64,000 nt of DNA, from contig NZ_JACIJO010000001.1 of the NCBI RefSeq assembly GCF_014206875.1, forward strand, positions 1,266,680 to 1,330,679. Reading direction: 5' to 3'. The stretch's first letter is position 1. The number at the start of each line of letters is the position of its first letter. Under the pieces are notes generated by a model, which did no database searches, was not told the DNA's origin, and saw only the letters and a list, made by a program, of their open reading frames with translations. This document shows, piece by piece, positions 8,569-17,437 of the stretch. This DNA comes from Algoriphagus iocasae (GTDB taxonomy: Bacteria; Bacteroidota; Bacteroidia; Cytophagales; Cyclobacteriaceae). The position numbers and the translations under genes were made by a program.

Positions 8569-9786
8569 TTAATGAAATTTCTTCAATTCTGGAGCATCAG
8601 CAACAGTAGAAATACCATCGGATAAGCGAGATGCATAATTGTCTAGAAGTTCAAGAATTCGTTCAGCTTTTTTCGATTTCACTATTAGTCCTGCATGATA
8701 ATCAAGTGGAACTCTGAAATACACTTCCTCATCATCAAAACTACTTAAATCAGGATGCTGCACATTGGCTAGTGTCAAAACGATCCCTGCATAATTTTTA
8801 CTGACTTTTGGGAGTTTATAAGTAAGTTTTTTACCTAAATGATCTTCAATTTTGGCCCATTCTGCCCAAAGATTCAAACCTGTTGCAGCTTCCACCATTT
8901 CTGCCAAATGTGCACCTCCTACACGGGATGATGTTTCTAGAAAATAGATTTCCCCATCTTCTTTGCATTTAATAAACTCTGTATGGGTTGCCCCAGATTT
9001 CATCCCGAAAGCTTTCATAATGGCATTATTCGCATTTTTGATCGCTTTATCATCTTCAGAATTATAAGGAATGTTGGCACTTCTGAAGATTCCGCCACCT
9101 TGTGAAATTTCCATCGGTGTTGCCAAATATCTAGACACACAGCAAAATAAGTTTTTTCCTTCAAGTTGGAGTCCATCAGCATGATATACATCGCCGGGTT
9201 TAAACTGCTCGACCAAATAGTAAAGTCTATTTTCTCCCAGTTCATGAATCTTATTCCAAAGCGATTCTTTGTCATAAACCTTGATGATCCCATTTGCGGA
9301 AGCTTCCGACCTTGGTTTTAATACCCATGGGCCTGAAACATGATCAGCAAAGTGATTGATGTCCTCATCATGAAAAAGCGAAGTGAAAGCAGGAACTTTG
9401 ATGCCTGCATCTTTTGCTTTCATCCTCATGGCAAGCTTATCTCTGAAATACCTTCCTGTAGTCTGTCCCATTCCTGGAATCCGGAAATGTTCTCTCAGAT
9501 AAGTAGCCTTTTCAACATCATAATCATCCAGAGAAATGATGCTTTCGATTTTATGGGATTTTAAAAGTCCTCCCACTCCTTTGAGCAGGATTTCCATATC
9601 CCAATCCAGATCCTGGCCTGGCATGTAAAAAATCTCATCAATGTATTCAAATGCCCAAGGCTTATCTTTTAGTTTCTCAGAAGTGATCAAGAAAACTCTA
9701 TTTCCTTCTATTTTCAATTGGGTGAGAAATGCATTTCCTTTAAAAAAATTCGAAATGCAGAGAAAAGTTTTGCCTTGGTTTTCCAT
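8569..9786 (-). CDS. ATP-grasp domain ligase (carboxylate-amine ligase-like)
   Basis: A 405-residue ATP-grasp protein. The N-terminal pre-ATP-grasp region spans about 1-110. The ATP-grasp fold covers about 115-320, with the nucleotide-binding lysine segment GPWVLKPRSEASANGI and the Mg-binding ETSSRVGGAH segment. The tail domain runs to 405. Such enzymes join a carboxylate to an amine through an acyl-phosphate; the substrate is not identifiable. It follows the leucyl aminopeptidase gene by only 2 bp, so the two form an operon, which may hint at a dipeptide or amino-acid-conjugate substrate. Confidence 0.85.
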   Translation of the reverse strand: MENQGKTFLCISNFFKGNAFLTQLKIEGNRVFLITSEKLKDKPWAFEYIDEIFYMPGQDLDWDMEILLKGVGGLLKSHKIESIISLDDYDVEKATYLREHFRIPGMGQTTGRYFRDKLAMRMKAKDAGIKVPAFTSLFHDEDINHFADHVSGPWVLKPRSEASANGIIKVYDKESLWNKIHELGENRLYYLVEQFKPGDVYHADGLQLEGKNLFCCVSRYLATPMEISQGGGIFRSANIPYNSEDDKAIKNANNAIMKAFGMKSGATHTEFIKCKEDGEIYFLETSSRVGGAHLAEMVEAATGLNLWAEWAKIEDHLGKKLTYKLPKVSKNYAGIVLTLANVQHPDLSSFDDEEVYFRVPLDYHAGLIVKSKKAERILELLDNYASRLSDGISTVADAPELKKFH

Positions 9787-9788
9787 AC

Positions 9789-11207
9789 CTATAATTGATT
9801 TTCGATGAATTTAAGTAATAAACCCACACCAAAAGCAGTTCCTGATTTAGTTTTGGAAAATTCTGTGTCTCCAAAAGCTACTCCTGCGATATCCATATGA
9901 GCCCATTTTGGATGTTCATGAGTAAATGCCTCTAAGAATTTTGCGGCTGTAATCGCTCCTGCGATAGGTTTTCCGTGGTAATTTTTGATATCGGCAATCT
10001 CAGAATCCATCTCAGACCTGTAAGCTTCCCAAAGTGGAAGTGGCCATACTTTCTCTCCAGTTGCTAAACCAGCCTCTTGAATAGCTTTTGAAAAAGTATC
10101 CTCATTGGCAAACAAAGCTCCACATTCGTATCCAAATGTCCCGACGCTACTTCCAGTCAATGTAGCGAAGTCAATTAATTGATCTGGAGCATAATTTTTC
10201 ACCATGTAGGAAAGCCCATCTGCCAAGATTAATCTTCCTTCCGCATCGGTATCAATCACTTCGATGCTTAGCCCTGCATGAGATCCAATCACCTCACTTG
10301 GAAGATAGGCATCCTTGTCTACCGCATTTTCGACAGAGGGCACAATCGTAGTTAAATTGATAGGTAATTCTAAATCAGCAATTAATTGGGTTGCTGCCAA
10401 AACCGCTGCGGCTCCGCCCATATCTGATTTCATGTGAACCATCCCAGCGGTTTTGATATTTAATCCGCCTGTATCGAAGGTTACCCCTTTGCCAACTAGT
10501 CCCAGATGGAATTTTGCGTCGGCATGTCGATATTCTAAAATTATGAACTTTGATGGTTTTGCACTGCCTCTGCCAACTGCTAAAAACGCCTTTAAACCTT
10601 CTTTTTCGGCTTTTTCTTCATCGAAAACAGTGGTTTTTATTTTCAAGGATTTTGCTTTTTCTTCTGCCCAATTCGCCAAATACTCAGGAGTCAAAACATT
10701 GGGAGGTAAATCCACCATTTTAAAACCTTCAATTTTTGCTTTGGCAATCTTAGAAGCTCTGTCAATGATGTTTTTTAATTCTGGTAAACTCGAGTTAACA
10801 GAAACGATTAATGCTTCAAAATCCTTTGGTTGTTCTTTCTTGAAAAATGCCAGTGAATAAGCACCCAATTGCAAACCAACAAGTGCTGCTTCCACCATTT
10901 CTTGGGTAAACTCCTCAGAGAAATCGATTTTGATTTTATCTTGCACCAATTCCTTATTCTTAGAAAGGATTCTTCTGAAGGATTTATTGATGTCCGAAGT
11001 GGAAGGGTTTGTTCCTAAACCAATGAGTAAAATGGTTTGATCATCAGAATCAATGATAAATGTGCTGTCTTTTTTTCCTGCGAAAATGCTGGTTTTGATT
11101 TGCCTTTTGACTTTAAACTCAAGAATAGGGGCGAGATAATCCTCTAATACAGGGATGACAATCAAAGAGTTATTTTCTGTTTGATTTTGGTTGATCTGAA
11201 ATTTCAT
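9789..11207 (-). CDS. pepA: Leucyl aminopeptidase (peptidase family M17)
   Basis: Cytosolic di-zinc aminopeptidase of 472 residues, the usual M17 length. The C-terminal catalytic domain has the metal-site lysine and aspartate K240 and D245 (GKGVTFDTGG), the HMKSDMGGAAAVL segment, and the family signature at 319-326 as DTDAEGRL; most relatives have Asn first (NTDAEGRL), so D319 is a mild variation. The N-terminal domain (1 to about 160) is the variable M17 N-domain. The ATP-grasp ligase gene follows at 2 bp. M17 enzymes trim N-terminal residues from peptides; some also bind DNA, which cannot be judged here. Confidence 0.92.
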   Translation of the reverse strand: MKFQINQNQTENNSLIVIPVLEDYLAPILEFKVKRQIKTSIFAGKKDSTFIIDSDDQTILLIGLGTNPSTSDINKSFRRILSKNKELVQDKIKIDFSEEFTQEMVEAALVGLQLGAYSLAFFKKEQPKDFEALIVSVNSSLPELKNIIDRASKIAKAKIEGFKMVDLPPNVLTPEYLANWAEEKAKSLKIKTTVFDEEKAEKEGLKAFLAVGRGSAKPSKFIILEYRHADAKFHLGLVGKGVTFDTGGLNIKTAGMVHMKSDMGGAAAVLAATQLIADLELPINLTTIVPSVENAVDKDAYLPSEVIGSHAGLSIEVIDTDAEGRLILADGLSYMVKNYAPDQLIDFATLTGSSVGTFGYECGALFANEDTFSKAIQEAGLATGEKVWPLPLWEAYRSEMDSEIADIKNYHGKPIAGAITAAKFLEAFTHEHPKWAHMDIAGVAFGDTEFSKTKSGTAFGVGLLLKFIENQL

Positions 11208-11294
11208 GAATATTAATTTTTCTTTTCAAAAGACAACCCAAAACCAATTGGGAGGCTTCTCGCTTGTTTATTTTAATAGGCTAGAAAGCCTGTT

Positions 11295-12422
11295 TTAATC
11301 TTCTTTATCACTGTAAAATAGCCATTCGATAGCTTTTGGAAACTCATCACTCCAATATTGCTCTGTGTGTTTTCCTTCCTCATTGATGCTCAACCTCACT
11401 TTTACTCTCCCAAGCAAGCTTTCTCTTTTTATGATACGCTTTCTCAATTTAGTCACGTGTTTGACCATCGTCTCACTCTCATCTCCTCCGGCATAGAGAT
11501 ATATTCTTGTTTCCATCGGTTCAAAAAAGTCCAAAAACCCCAGTTTTATTTTTGGAATCACCCAAAGAGATGGTGAGAAAATCATGAGCTTACCAAAGAC
11601 CTCTGGATAGATCAAACCTGAAAAAATACTGACTAATCCTCCCATCGAACTTCCGCCTATTCCCGTAAACTCTCGTTCGCTTTTGGTTCTAAAAGTTTTG
11701 TCGACAAATGGCTTTAAGGTATCCGTAATAAATCGGATATACTCCTTTCCATTACCTTTTCCCAGAATCGTTTTTCCAACATTGTATTCCTGAAGTCTTT
11801 CTGATTCTCCATGCTCTATGGCGATGATGATGATTTTTCCAATCCCATAATCAGACATTACTGCCAGTTTTTTATCTATCTGCCAGTTTCCAAACTCACT
11901 TTCCTCATTGAATAGATTCTGGGCATCCTGAAGGTATAAAACAGGGTATGACTGATCACTCGTTTCGTAATCATGGGGGAGAAGAGCCCAGATTTTCCGG
12001 GTTTTATTTAATTGAGGGATTTCAAATTCCTCAGAAATCAAATGAATTTTAGGCAGCTGGCTAGGACGGTAAGGAAGCCAGTTTTTTCTCCACTTAGCCA
12101 CCTTTTCCACCTTGCTAGTTTGCTTATCATTCCAAAGACGGTTGGGAGTTTTGTTTCCATACCGATCGATTTCCACCTCAGACCAGTCTCCTTTGGTGAA
12201 TTTATAAATCAATTCTCCTTTGAATCTCGGTTCGTCTGGAAAGGAGAATTCATATTTTCCTTTTTCCAGTTTTGTCATCAAAAATTGATGATCCTGCGTT
12301 TTCCAGTCATTGAAATTGCCGGAAATATAAACTGGGCGATCATCATCTTGGGGAGTCTGAAGAATGATTTTTCTGCCAGTATTGATTTTTTTATCGATGG
12401 ATGATTTTACTTCTGAACTCAT
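11295..12422 (-). CDS. Putative esterase with N-terminal glycogen-binding-like (E-set) domain
   Basis: A 375-residue cytoplasmic protein. Residues 15-95 form an early-set/CBM48-like module (VYISGNFNDWKT). Residues 125-370 form an alpha/beta-hydrolase of the esterase D / enterochelin-esterase type: GGSSMGG at 256-262 places the nucleophile at S259, and the final HTEQYW histidine is the likely catalytic base. Members cleave esters such as enterochelin or feruloyl esters. With no signal peptide and no siderophore genes nearby, the substrate is open. A TATTTTTG promoter box lies about 32 nt upstream of the ATG. Confidence 0.82.
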   Translation of the reverse strand: MSSEVKSSIDKKINTGRKIILQTPQDDDRPVYISGNFNDWKTQDHQFLMTKLEKGKYEFSFPDEPRFKGELIYKFTKGDWSEVEIDRYGNKTPNRLWNDKQTSKVEKVAKWRKNWLPYRPSQLPKIHLISEEFEIPQLNKTRKIWALLPHDYETSDQSYPVLYLQDAQNLFNEESEFGNWQIDKKLAVMSDYGIGKIIIIAIEHGESERLQEYNVGKTILGKGNGKEYIRFITDTLKPFVDKTFRTKSEREFTGIGGSSMGGLVSIFSGLIYPEVFGKLMIFSPSLWVIPKIKLGFLDFFEPMETRIYLYAGGDESETMVKHVTKLRKRIIKRESLLGRVKVRLSINEEGKHTEQYWSDEFPKAIEWLFYSDKED

Positions 12423-12453
12423 ATACTTGGGTGATTTTGGCTAGCGCCAAATG

Positions 12454-12461
12454 CAAAAATA
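12454..12461 (-). promoter_or_regulatory. Candidate -7 element (TATTTTTG) of the esterase gene
   Basis: On the minus strand TATTTTTG matches TAnnTTTG exactly, 31 nt before the ATG at 12422. No good TTTG at -33 is visible. A short inverted repeat (TTGGC/GCCAA) lies between the box and the start. Confidence 0.4.
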
Positions 12462-12499
12462 GACTATTGTAGCTGTAGATAGAAGTAAAATCTTAAAGC

Positions 12500-14227
12500 T
12501 TAGATTTTTTGATCTGGTCGGAAACGGATTTCCTCCGGATAGGGGAAAGCATGAATTAATTCACCTTTACCGATTCTTGATTGTATTCCCTGCCAATGCT
12601 CCGGTGAAAAAAGATCCTGATGGTATTCCAGAAAATGTTCTTTCAAGTCTTTTCTTCCTATCATCCATCTTTTGAAATCCTCGGGAAATACATCGTTTTT
12701 GGCAATAGAATACCAAGGTTCCGAAGCGTAAATCTGCTCGTAAGTTTCGGCTTTGGGTTTGATCCGAAAGTTCATGTCAGTTAGGAATTCTATCTCATCA
12801 TAATCATAAAAGATCACTCGTTTCTGTCTTGTCAGCCCAAAGTTTTTGGTCATCATATCTCCCGGAAAAATATTGGCTTGAGCCAATTGTAAGATAGCTC
12901 GACCATAATCTTCCACTACTTTTTTGCCTTCATCTGTATCACAATGTTCCAGATACAGATTTAAAGGTTCCATTTTTCTTTCGGTATATAAGTGCTTTAA
13001 AACCAAATGAGTATCGGTAAATTTCAATAATGAATTGGTCGTGTTTCTCAATTCTTTGACAAGTTCCGGGCTGATACGCTCGATCGGGATTTTAAAATAT
13101 TCGAATTCATGTGTATCAGCCATCCTTCCAACACGGTCATGAAGAGATACCAATTTATATTTCTCACGGACTTCTTGGCGAGTCATGTTTTTTGGCGGCT
13201 CAAAGTGATCTTTGATCAGCTTGAAAACAATATTTAAAGAGGGCAAAGTAAACACCGTCATCACCATTCCTTTGATACCGGGAGCTACGACAAATTGATC
13301 TGAACTGCTTTCTAAATGATGGAGAAAATCTCTGTAAAAAAGTGTTTTTCCGTGCTTGTTAAATCCTATTGCATTATAGAGTTCGTGGATTTTTTTATGA
13401 GGAATTACAGAGCTTAGAAACGCCACAATTTCAGATGGCACTTCAGCTTCAACCATGAAATAAGATCTGGTGAAACTGAACATATGACTCATCAGATTTG
13501 GATCGAAAATCAGAGTGTCTACAAAAACGCCATTATCACCATGCAAAACAGGAATAATAAATGGCATCCATTTTTTTCCGACGAAAGTTCTTCCGATAAG
13601 ATAGGCTGCTTTATTTCGATAGAAAACAGATTTTAGGATTTGTGTTCTGGTATCTGGAGCGATACTATATCTGGTCAAAATCACTTTTCTAACTCCTTCA
13701 ATCAAAAACTGGATATCTTTCTCCTTGTCCATAAAAGGAGCCCCAAAGTCAAAATCATCTAAAATCTGACGGATGATTTTGTCCAAGCCTAGACCTTCTG
13801 GATAATTTCTGATCAAATCTGAGTTTTCTCTGATGCTACAGAAATCATGACCTTCCATGACAAACATTAATTCTTCATCGATGGCTAGATTTTCAAAAGT
13901 CTTTCGGATGACGGAGTTGAAGAAAGTTTCTGCGATTTCCAACTCTTGAATATCCACAATGAGTTGAGCGTAGTTAGACTTGATTGCAGCCCAAAGTTCT
14001 CGGTCAGTATTTTTTGCAACCAATAATTCTTTGCAGGAAGCGGCAAGGGGAAAAAGTAAATCCTTGTAAAGTCTTAATCTTTGTTTGTGATTGAGTTGGA
14101 TCGCTTTCCAATTTCTTTCACTAAAGTATTTGGGTGTTAATTGGGTGTAAGTGTTGAAAGATTTGATGTATTTCAAAAAACCATCGAGGATTTTTTTTGC
14201 GATCTGAATATCAAGAGAATCGTCCAT
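12500..14227 (-). CDS. aceK: Isocitrate dehydrogenase kinase/phosphatase
   Basis: A 575-residue protein matching AceK over its full length. AceK phosphorylates isocitrate dehydrogenase to divert isocitrate into the glyoxylate bypass, and removes the phosphate when energy is scarce. The nucleotide-binding segment is visible (APGIKGMVMTVFTLPS, near residue 320), as is the catalytic stretch (KNFGLTRQKRVIFYDYDEI, near 465). No icd, aceA or aceB is in the window, so regulation of its target occurs in trans. The gene stands 77 bp before the esterase and diverges from the lipoprotein gene at 14542. Confidence 0.95.
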   Translation of the reverse strand: MDDSLDIQIAKKILDGFLKYIKSFNTYTQLTPKYFSERNWKAIQLNHKQRLRLYKDLLFPLAASCKELLVAKNTDRELWAAIKSNYAQLIVDIQELEIAETFFNSVIRKTFENLAIDEELMFVMEGHDFCSIRENSDLIRNYPEGLGLDKIIRQILDDFDFGAPFMDKEKDIQFLIEGVRKVILTRYSIAPDTRTQILKSVFYRNKAAYLIGRTFVGKKWMPFIIPVLHGDNGVFVDTLIFDPNLMSHMFSFTRSYFMVEAEVPSEIVAFLSSVIPHKKIHELYNAIGFNKHGKTLFYRDFLHHLESSSDQFVVAPGIKGMVMTVFTLPSLNIVFKLIKDHFEPPKNMTRQEVREKYKLVSLHDRVGRMADTHEFEYFKIPIERISPELVKELRNTTNSLLKFTDTHLVLKHLYTERKMEPLNLYLEHCDTDEGKKVVEDYGRAILQLAQANIFPGDMMTKNFGLTRQKRVIFYDYDEIEFLTDMNFRIKPKAETYEQIYASEPWYSIAKNDVFPEDFKRWMIGRKDLKEHFLEYHQDLFSPEHWQGIQSRIGKGELIHAFPYPEEIRFRPDQKI

Positions 14228-14423
14228 GCGAAATGTTTAATTTCAAAATTGAAAAGACAAGATACATAGATAAATTTTTTTTGGATTTGAAGAAGATTTT
14301 TTGTCCTGATTTTTAGGATGTTACCTTTTATAAATGGTCGGGAAATAAAATTTTGAAAATCTTTCGCAATCGATTGTTTGGAGTATATGAAAACATTTTC
14401 TACTTTTCGCAAGTATTCATGAA

Positions 14424-14454
14424 TTGAATATCTACAATAGGTTTAATAGGTTTG
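14424..14454 (+). promoter_or_regulatory. Candidate promoter TTG-N20-TAGGTTTG
   Basis: TTG 14424-14426, 20-nt spacer, then TAGGTTTG 14447-14454, a full -7 match. The predicted start (about 14459) lies directly in front of the hairpin, so either the hairpin becomes the 5' end of the mRNA or this promoter is not used. Confidence 0.45.
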
Positions 14455-14462
14455 AGAGCAGG

Positions 14463-14494
14463 AAAAGGCCAGGATTTTATCCGGGCCTTTTTTG
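14463..14494 (+). terminator. Orphan intrinsic terminator-like hairpin between divergent genes
   Basis: AAAGGCC pairs with GGCCTTT, with an inner AGGA/TCC extension, followed by TTTTTTG and more T on the plus strand. No annotated plus-strand gene lies upstream of it within the intergenic region. Confidence 0.75.
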
Positions 14495-14541
14495 TTTTTT
14501 AAAGACTCTAGATTAGTTTCAACTTCTCCTATTTATTTTCT

Positions 14542-15225
14542 ATGAAAGTTTCACCTTTTTTTAAAGTAAAAATTCTCTCCTTTCTGGCTTTGGCAGGAAT
14601 TTTAATTGCTTGTGAATCCTCAGAAAAGGAATCCGAAAATGCGGAAGATATTCTTACTGTAGATGAGGAAGAAGCAAAAAAACTCATAGGATATATCCAG
14701 TCAGGTTTGGATGAAAAGTCAGAATGGAAATCCCACTGGTCTGGATTGATTGGGGCATTTGATGCTGCAGATTTTAATCTCATCCAAACTGATACCATTG
14801 ATCCAATGGAGATGCCTGAAATGAATCCCATTTTGCCTGGAGATCCTTTGTTTCCTTATCAAATTCCTAATCCTGCTGGAAATGGAACGATGGATATTTA
14901 CAGTTATAAAATAGAAGCTCAAGATGGTTTAGAGTCACCATTTTTAAATCCGGATTCCGAAGTCATTTGGTATCGTGAGGATGGAATGAAAGAGCGGCTA
15001 TTGTTTATGGGACCTTCCGGGATGTTTGAGGATGGTTTGTGGATCAATGAATCCACCTTTGTGGTTTTTGGGTATTTTCAGGAGGAAGCGGGGTATAGAC
15101 CAATGGCATGGGTGATTGAATTGGAGACTCATAAGGTGCATCGCTACCAATTAGAAAATGTGAAAAAGGAGTACGAAACGGAATCGTACCTGAATCAAAA
15201 AATTAAAAAGGTTGATTTGAGTTGA
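14542..15225 (+). CDS. Hypothetical lipoprotein
   Basis: A 227-residue protein with a type II signal peptide ending in a lipobox (LIAC, lipid-modified cysteine C24), then an acidic Glu/Ser-rich linker and a globular domain. No family is recognised. Aromatic and Gly-rich beta segments such as WINESTFVVFGYFQEE suggest a beta-rich fold. It precedes the Nudix gene by 1 bp, so the two are probably co-transcribed, but the functional link is unclear. Upstream lies a strong hairpin with several promoter-like boxes. Confidence 0.8.
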   Translation: MKVSPFFKVKILSFLALAGILIACESSEKESENAEDILTVDEEEAKKLIGYIQSGLDEKSEWKSHWSGLIGAFDAADFNLIQTDTIDPMEMPEMNPILPGDPLFPYQIPNPAGNGTMDIYSYKIEAQDGLESPFLNPDSEVIWYREDGMKERLLFMGPSGMFEDGLWINESTFVVFGYFQEEAGYRPMAWVIELETHKVHRYQLENVKKEYETESYLNQKIKKVDLS

Positions 15226-15226
15226 A

Positions 15227-15862
15227 ATGGGATTTGAAGAGTTTATTGAAATTCTTAGAAATGGATTGAAATCGCCGCTCCCAGGAGTGGATGCTCATTT
15301 GACAATGTCACCCAGACCTATCAACTGGAAAAGATTTGATCACAAAAGACCCGAAAATCACAGAAAAGGAGCAGTCCTTCTTTTGTTTTATCCCCAAAAT
15401 GGAGAGCCATTTTTTCCTTTAATCAAGCGGCCTGAATACGATGGAGTGCATAGTGGTCAAATCGCTTTGCCAGGAGGCAAGATGGAGCCAAGTGATCCTG
15501 ATTTGATTTTTACAGCTTTGAGGGAAGCTTCAGAAGAAGTGGGTGTTGATCCCGAACAAGTAGAGATTTTAGGACGTCTAACTGATTTGTATATCGCGCC
15601 AAGTAATTTTTTGGTGACACCTGTCATCGGAATTTCTTCTGTAAAACCTGATTTTGTACCCGAAGAAAAAGAGGTCGATAGAATTATACAAACTACGATC
15701 AAGCATTTATCTACACCCGAAATCAGGAAGGAGAAAATTCTTGAAATCAGTAATTCTTTTAGTTTAAATACGCCCTATTTTGAAGTAGAAGATGAAATGG
15801 TTTGGGGAGCCACTGCGATGATTCTAGGAGAATTGCTTCAATTATTGGAAAGGGGAAAGTAA
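15227..15862 (+). CDS. Nudix hydrolase, CoA pyrophosphatase type (NudL/YeaB-like)
   Basis: A 211-residue Nudix enzyme expected to cleave CoA or acyl-CoA into 4'-phosphopantetheine products and 3',5'-ADP. The segment KRPEYDGVHSGQIALPGGK matches the NuCoA motif that precedes the Nudix box in this subfamily. The box itself reads GGKMEPSDPDLIFTALREA followed by SEEVG, with the catalytic REASEEVG helix intact. The gene starts one base after the lipoprotein stop; the next gene begins 59 bp downstream. Confidence 0.88.
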   Translation: MGFEEFIEILRNGLKSPLPGVDAHLTMSPRPINWKRFDHKRPENHRKGAVLLLFYPQNGEPFFPLIKRPEYDGVHSGQIALPGGKMEPSDPDLIFTALREASEEVGVDPEQVEILGRLTDLYIAPSNFLVTPVIGISSVKPDFVPEEKEVDRIIQTTIKHLSTPEIRKEKILEISNSFSLNTPYFEVEDEMVWGATAMILGELLQLLERGK

Positions 15863-15921
15863 AAGGTTTAATTTCTGAGGATTTTATTGGTATTATAGTA
15901 TTTCACTCCGTATTTCGATCC

Positions 15922-17175
15922 ATGGAAGAAAAAAGCGCTTTATTCACCAATGATGCAGTTGTATTTGGGATTCTAATGGCCATTTTGGCTTTGGTTTTTG
16001 CAACTTCAGCTAGTTCAAATACTTTTTTTAAGAAATTCTATAAAGTTGTTCCGACCGTCCTTCTTTGCTATTTCATCCCAGCTGTTTTCAACTCCATGGG
16101 CTGGATCTCAGGAGAAGATTCTGGAATATATCATGTTGCGAGCCGATATCTTTTGCCAGCTTCACTTGTATTGTTTACCATAAGCATAGATCTCAAAAGT
16201 ATCTTAAAGTTAGGTCCAAAGGCATTGACCATGTTTTTGGCGGGAACCGTTGGGATTATGTTGGGAGGACCGCTTGCTTTGGCGACAGTTGGGTTTATTC
16301 AGCCTGAGATTTTGGGAGGTTCTGGGCCAGATGAGGTTTGGAGAGGTTTGTCTACAATTGCCGGATCTTGGATAGGTGGAGGAGCAAATCAAACAGCAAT
16401 GCTGGAAGTTTTTGGAGCAAGTCCGGCACTTTTCAGTCAAATGATTGCTGTGGATGTTTTAGTTGCCAATTTATGGATGGCTTTTCTTCTTTATTGGGCC
16501 GCAAAGCCAGAAATAATAGATAAGAAGTTTAAAGCGGACAATACAGCTATTTACGAATTGAGAGATAAGATTTCGGAGTTTAGAGCAGGGATAATGCGGA
16601 TTCCCACACTATCAGATACCATGATTATTTTGGGTGTAGGCTTTGGAGTTACAGGTTTTTCCCACTTAGTAGCTGATACCATCGCTCCTTGGATCGGTGA
16701 GAATTACCCAGAGTTGGGACAATATTCTTTAGATTCCTCATTTTTCTGGATTGTAGTTGTAGCAACGACCTTGGGATTGCTGCTTTCATTTACCAAAGCG
16801 AGAAATCTCGAGGGAGCAGGCGCTTCTCGAATGGGAAGTGTTCTTTTATATGTTTTGGTTGCATCTATCGGAATGCAAATGGATTTGGGAGCAGTTTTAG
16901 ATTCTCCAATTTTATTCCTGATCGGGATTTTGTGGATGTTCTTTCATATCCTGATCATGTTGATTGTCGCCTATTTAATAAAAGCCCCTTTCTTTTATGT
17001 GGCTGTAGGATCGCAGGCGAATGTCGGCGGAGCAGCATCCGCACCAATTGTAGCTTCGGCCTTCGATTCTTCTTTGGCACCTGTAGGTGTATTATTAGCG
17101 GTTTTAGGATATGCAGCTGGAACTTATGGTGCGTATCTTTGTGGATTGATGATGCAGGCAGTTTCAGGAGGTTAA
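15922..17175 (+). CDS. DUF819 family multi-pass membrane protein
   Basis: A 417-residue integral membrane protein of the DUF819 family, with about 11-12 hydrophobic segments. Its glycine-rich signatures are present: GSWIGGGANQTAM near 150 and SQANVGGAASAPIVASAF near 370. These resemble the paired discontinuous helices of secondary transporters, so a transport role is plausible but unproven. The start is placed at ATG 15922 (MEEKSALF); the frame is open upstream to 15802, but that would overlap the Nudix gene and add an out-of-family N-terminus. The ferredoxin gene follows 1 bp later. Confidence 0.85.
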   Translation: MEEKSALFTNDAVVFGILMAILALVFATSASSNTFFKKFYKVVPTVLLCYFIPAVFNSMGWISGEDSGIYHVASRYLLPASLVLFTISIDLKSILKLGPKALTMFLAGTVGIMLGGPLALATVGFIQPEILGGSGPDEVWRGLSTIAGSWIGGGANQTAMLEVFGASPALFSQMIAVDVLVANLWMAFLLYWAAKPEIIDKKFKADNTAIYELRDKISEFRAGIMRIPTLSDTMIILGVGFGVTGFSHLVADTIAPWIGENYPELGQYSLDSSFFWIVVVATTLGLLLSFTKARNLEGAGASRMGSVLLYVLVASIGMQMDLGAVLDSPILFLIGILWMFFHILIMLIVAYLIKAPFFYVAVGSQANVGGAASAPIVASAFDSSLAPVGVLLAVLGYAAGTYGAYLCGLMMQAVSGG

Positions 17176-17176
17176 C

Positions 17177-17419
17177 ATGGAATCTAGGAGAAGATTGATT
17201 TTTGTTTGTGAGGGTTCGGATTGTAAAAAGGAAGATTCGAAGGGTTTGAGAAAAAGTCTTGAAAAAGAACTTAGCTCTGGTGAATTCAAAGGTCAATGTA
17301 AACTGATTCGAACCAAGTGTATGGATTTTTGTAAATCTGCCCCAGTGGTGATAATAGGAGATCATGTCAGTAAAAAGACGAATCTCAAAAAAGTAATAGA
17401 GCAACTAAAAAAGTCCTGA
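17177..17419 (+). CDS. Thioredoxin-like [2Fe-2S] ferredoxin domain protein
   Basis: An 80-residue single-domain protein resembling the thioredoxin-fold ferredoxins. Four cysteines could ligate a [2Fe-2S] cluster: C11 and C16 at the N-terminus (FVCEGSDCK) and C48 and C52 in KCMDFCKSAPVV; C41 is a fifth. The spacing of the first pair is shorter than in classical members of the family, so cluster binding is likely but not certain. It starts 1 bp after the DUF819 gene. Its stop codon lies inside the terminator stem. Confidence 0.8.
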   Translation: MESRRRLIFVCEGSDCKKEDSKGLRKSLEKELSSGEFKGQCKLIRTKCMDFCKSAPVVIIGDHVSKKTNLKKVIEQLKKS

Positions 17420-17437
17420 GAAATCAGGACTTTTTTT
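17407..17437. terminator. Bidirectional intrinsic terminator
   Basis: A perfect 13-bp stem (AAAAAAGTCCTGA with its complement) closed by a GAAA tetraloop, with A-run and T-run on opposite sides. It serves the ferredoxin gene on one strand and the YbjQ gene on the other, and includes the ferredoxin stop codon. Confidence 0.93.

Larger units (their letters stand above)
14228..14541. other. Regulatory-looking divergent intergenic region (314 bp)
   Basis: There is no protein gene of normal size here. On the plus strand I see: TTTG 14300-14303 with TACCTTTT 14322-14329 (18-nt spacer); an 11-codon ORF from 14389 (MKTFSTFRKYS); a tandem direct repeat of AATAGGTTT at 14436-14453; and TTG-N20-TAGGTTTG at 14424-14454. 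A strong hairpin with a T-rich tail follows at 14463-14494, and a weak TTTG-N19-TAGTTTCA at 14491-14521. This would fit either a small RNA of about 150 nt or an attenuated leader for the lipoprotein gene. Confidence 0.45.

Noticed and set aside
11278..11294. Hairpin AGGCT-AGAA-AGCCT after the esterase gene as a terminator.
   Set aside because: Only a 5-bp stem and no T-run in the gene's direction; too weak to report as a feature.
10453..12404. Plus-strand frames of 72-135 codons antisense to pepA and the esterase.
   Set aside because: Low-quality composition, no family resemblance, and full overlap with well-supported enzymes.
15802..15921. Upstream start at 15802 for the DUF819 protein.
   Set aside because: It overlaps the Nudix gene by 61 bp and adds a non-family N-terminus; ATG 15922 gives a normal membrane start.
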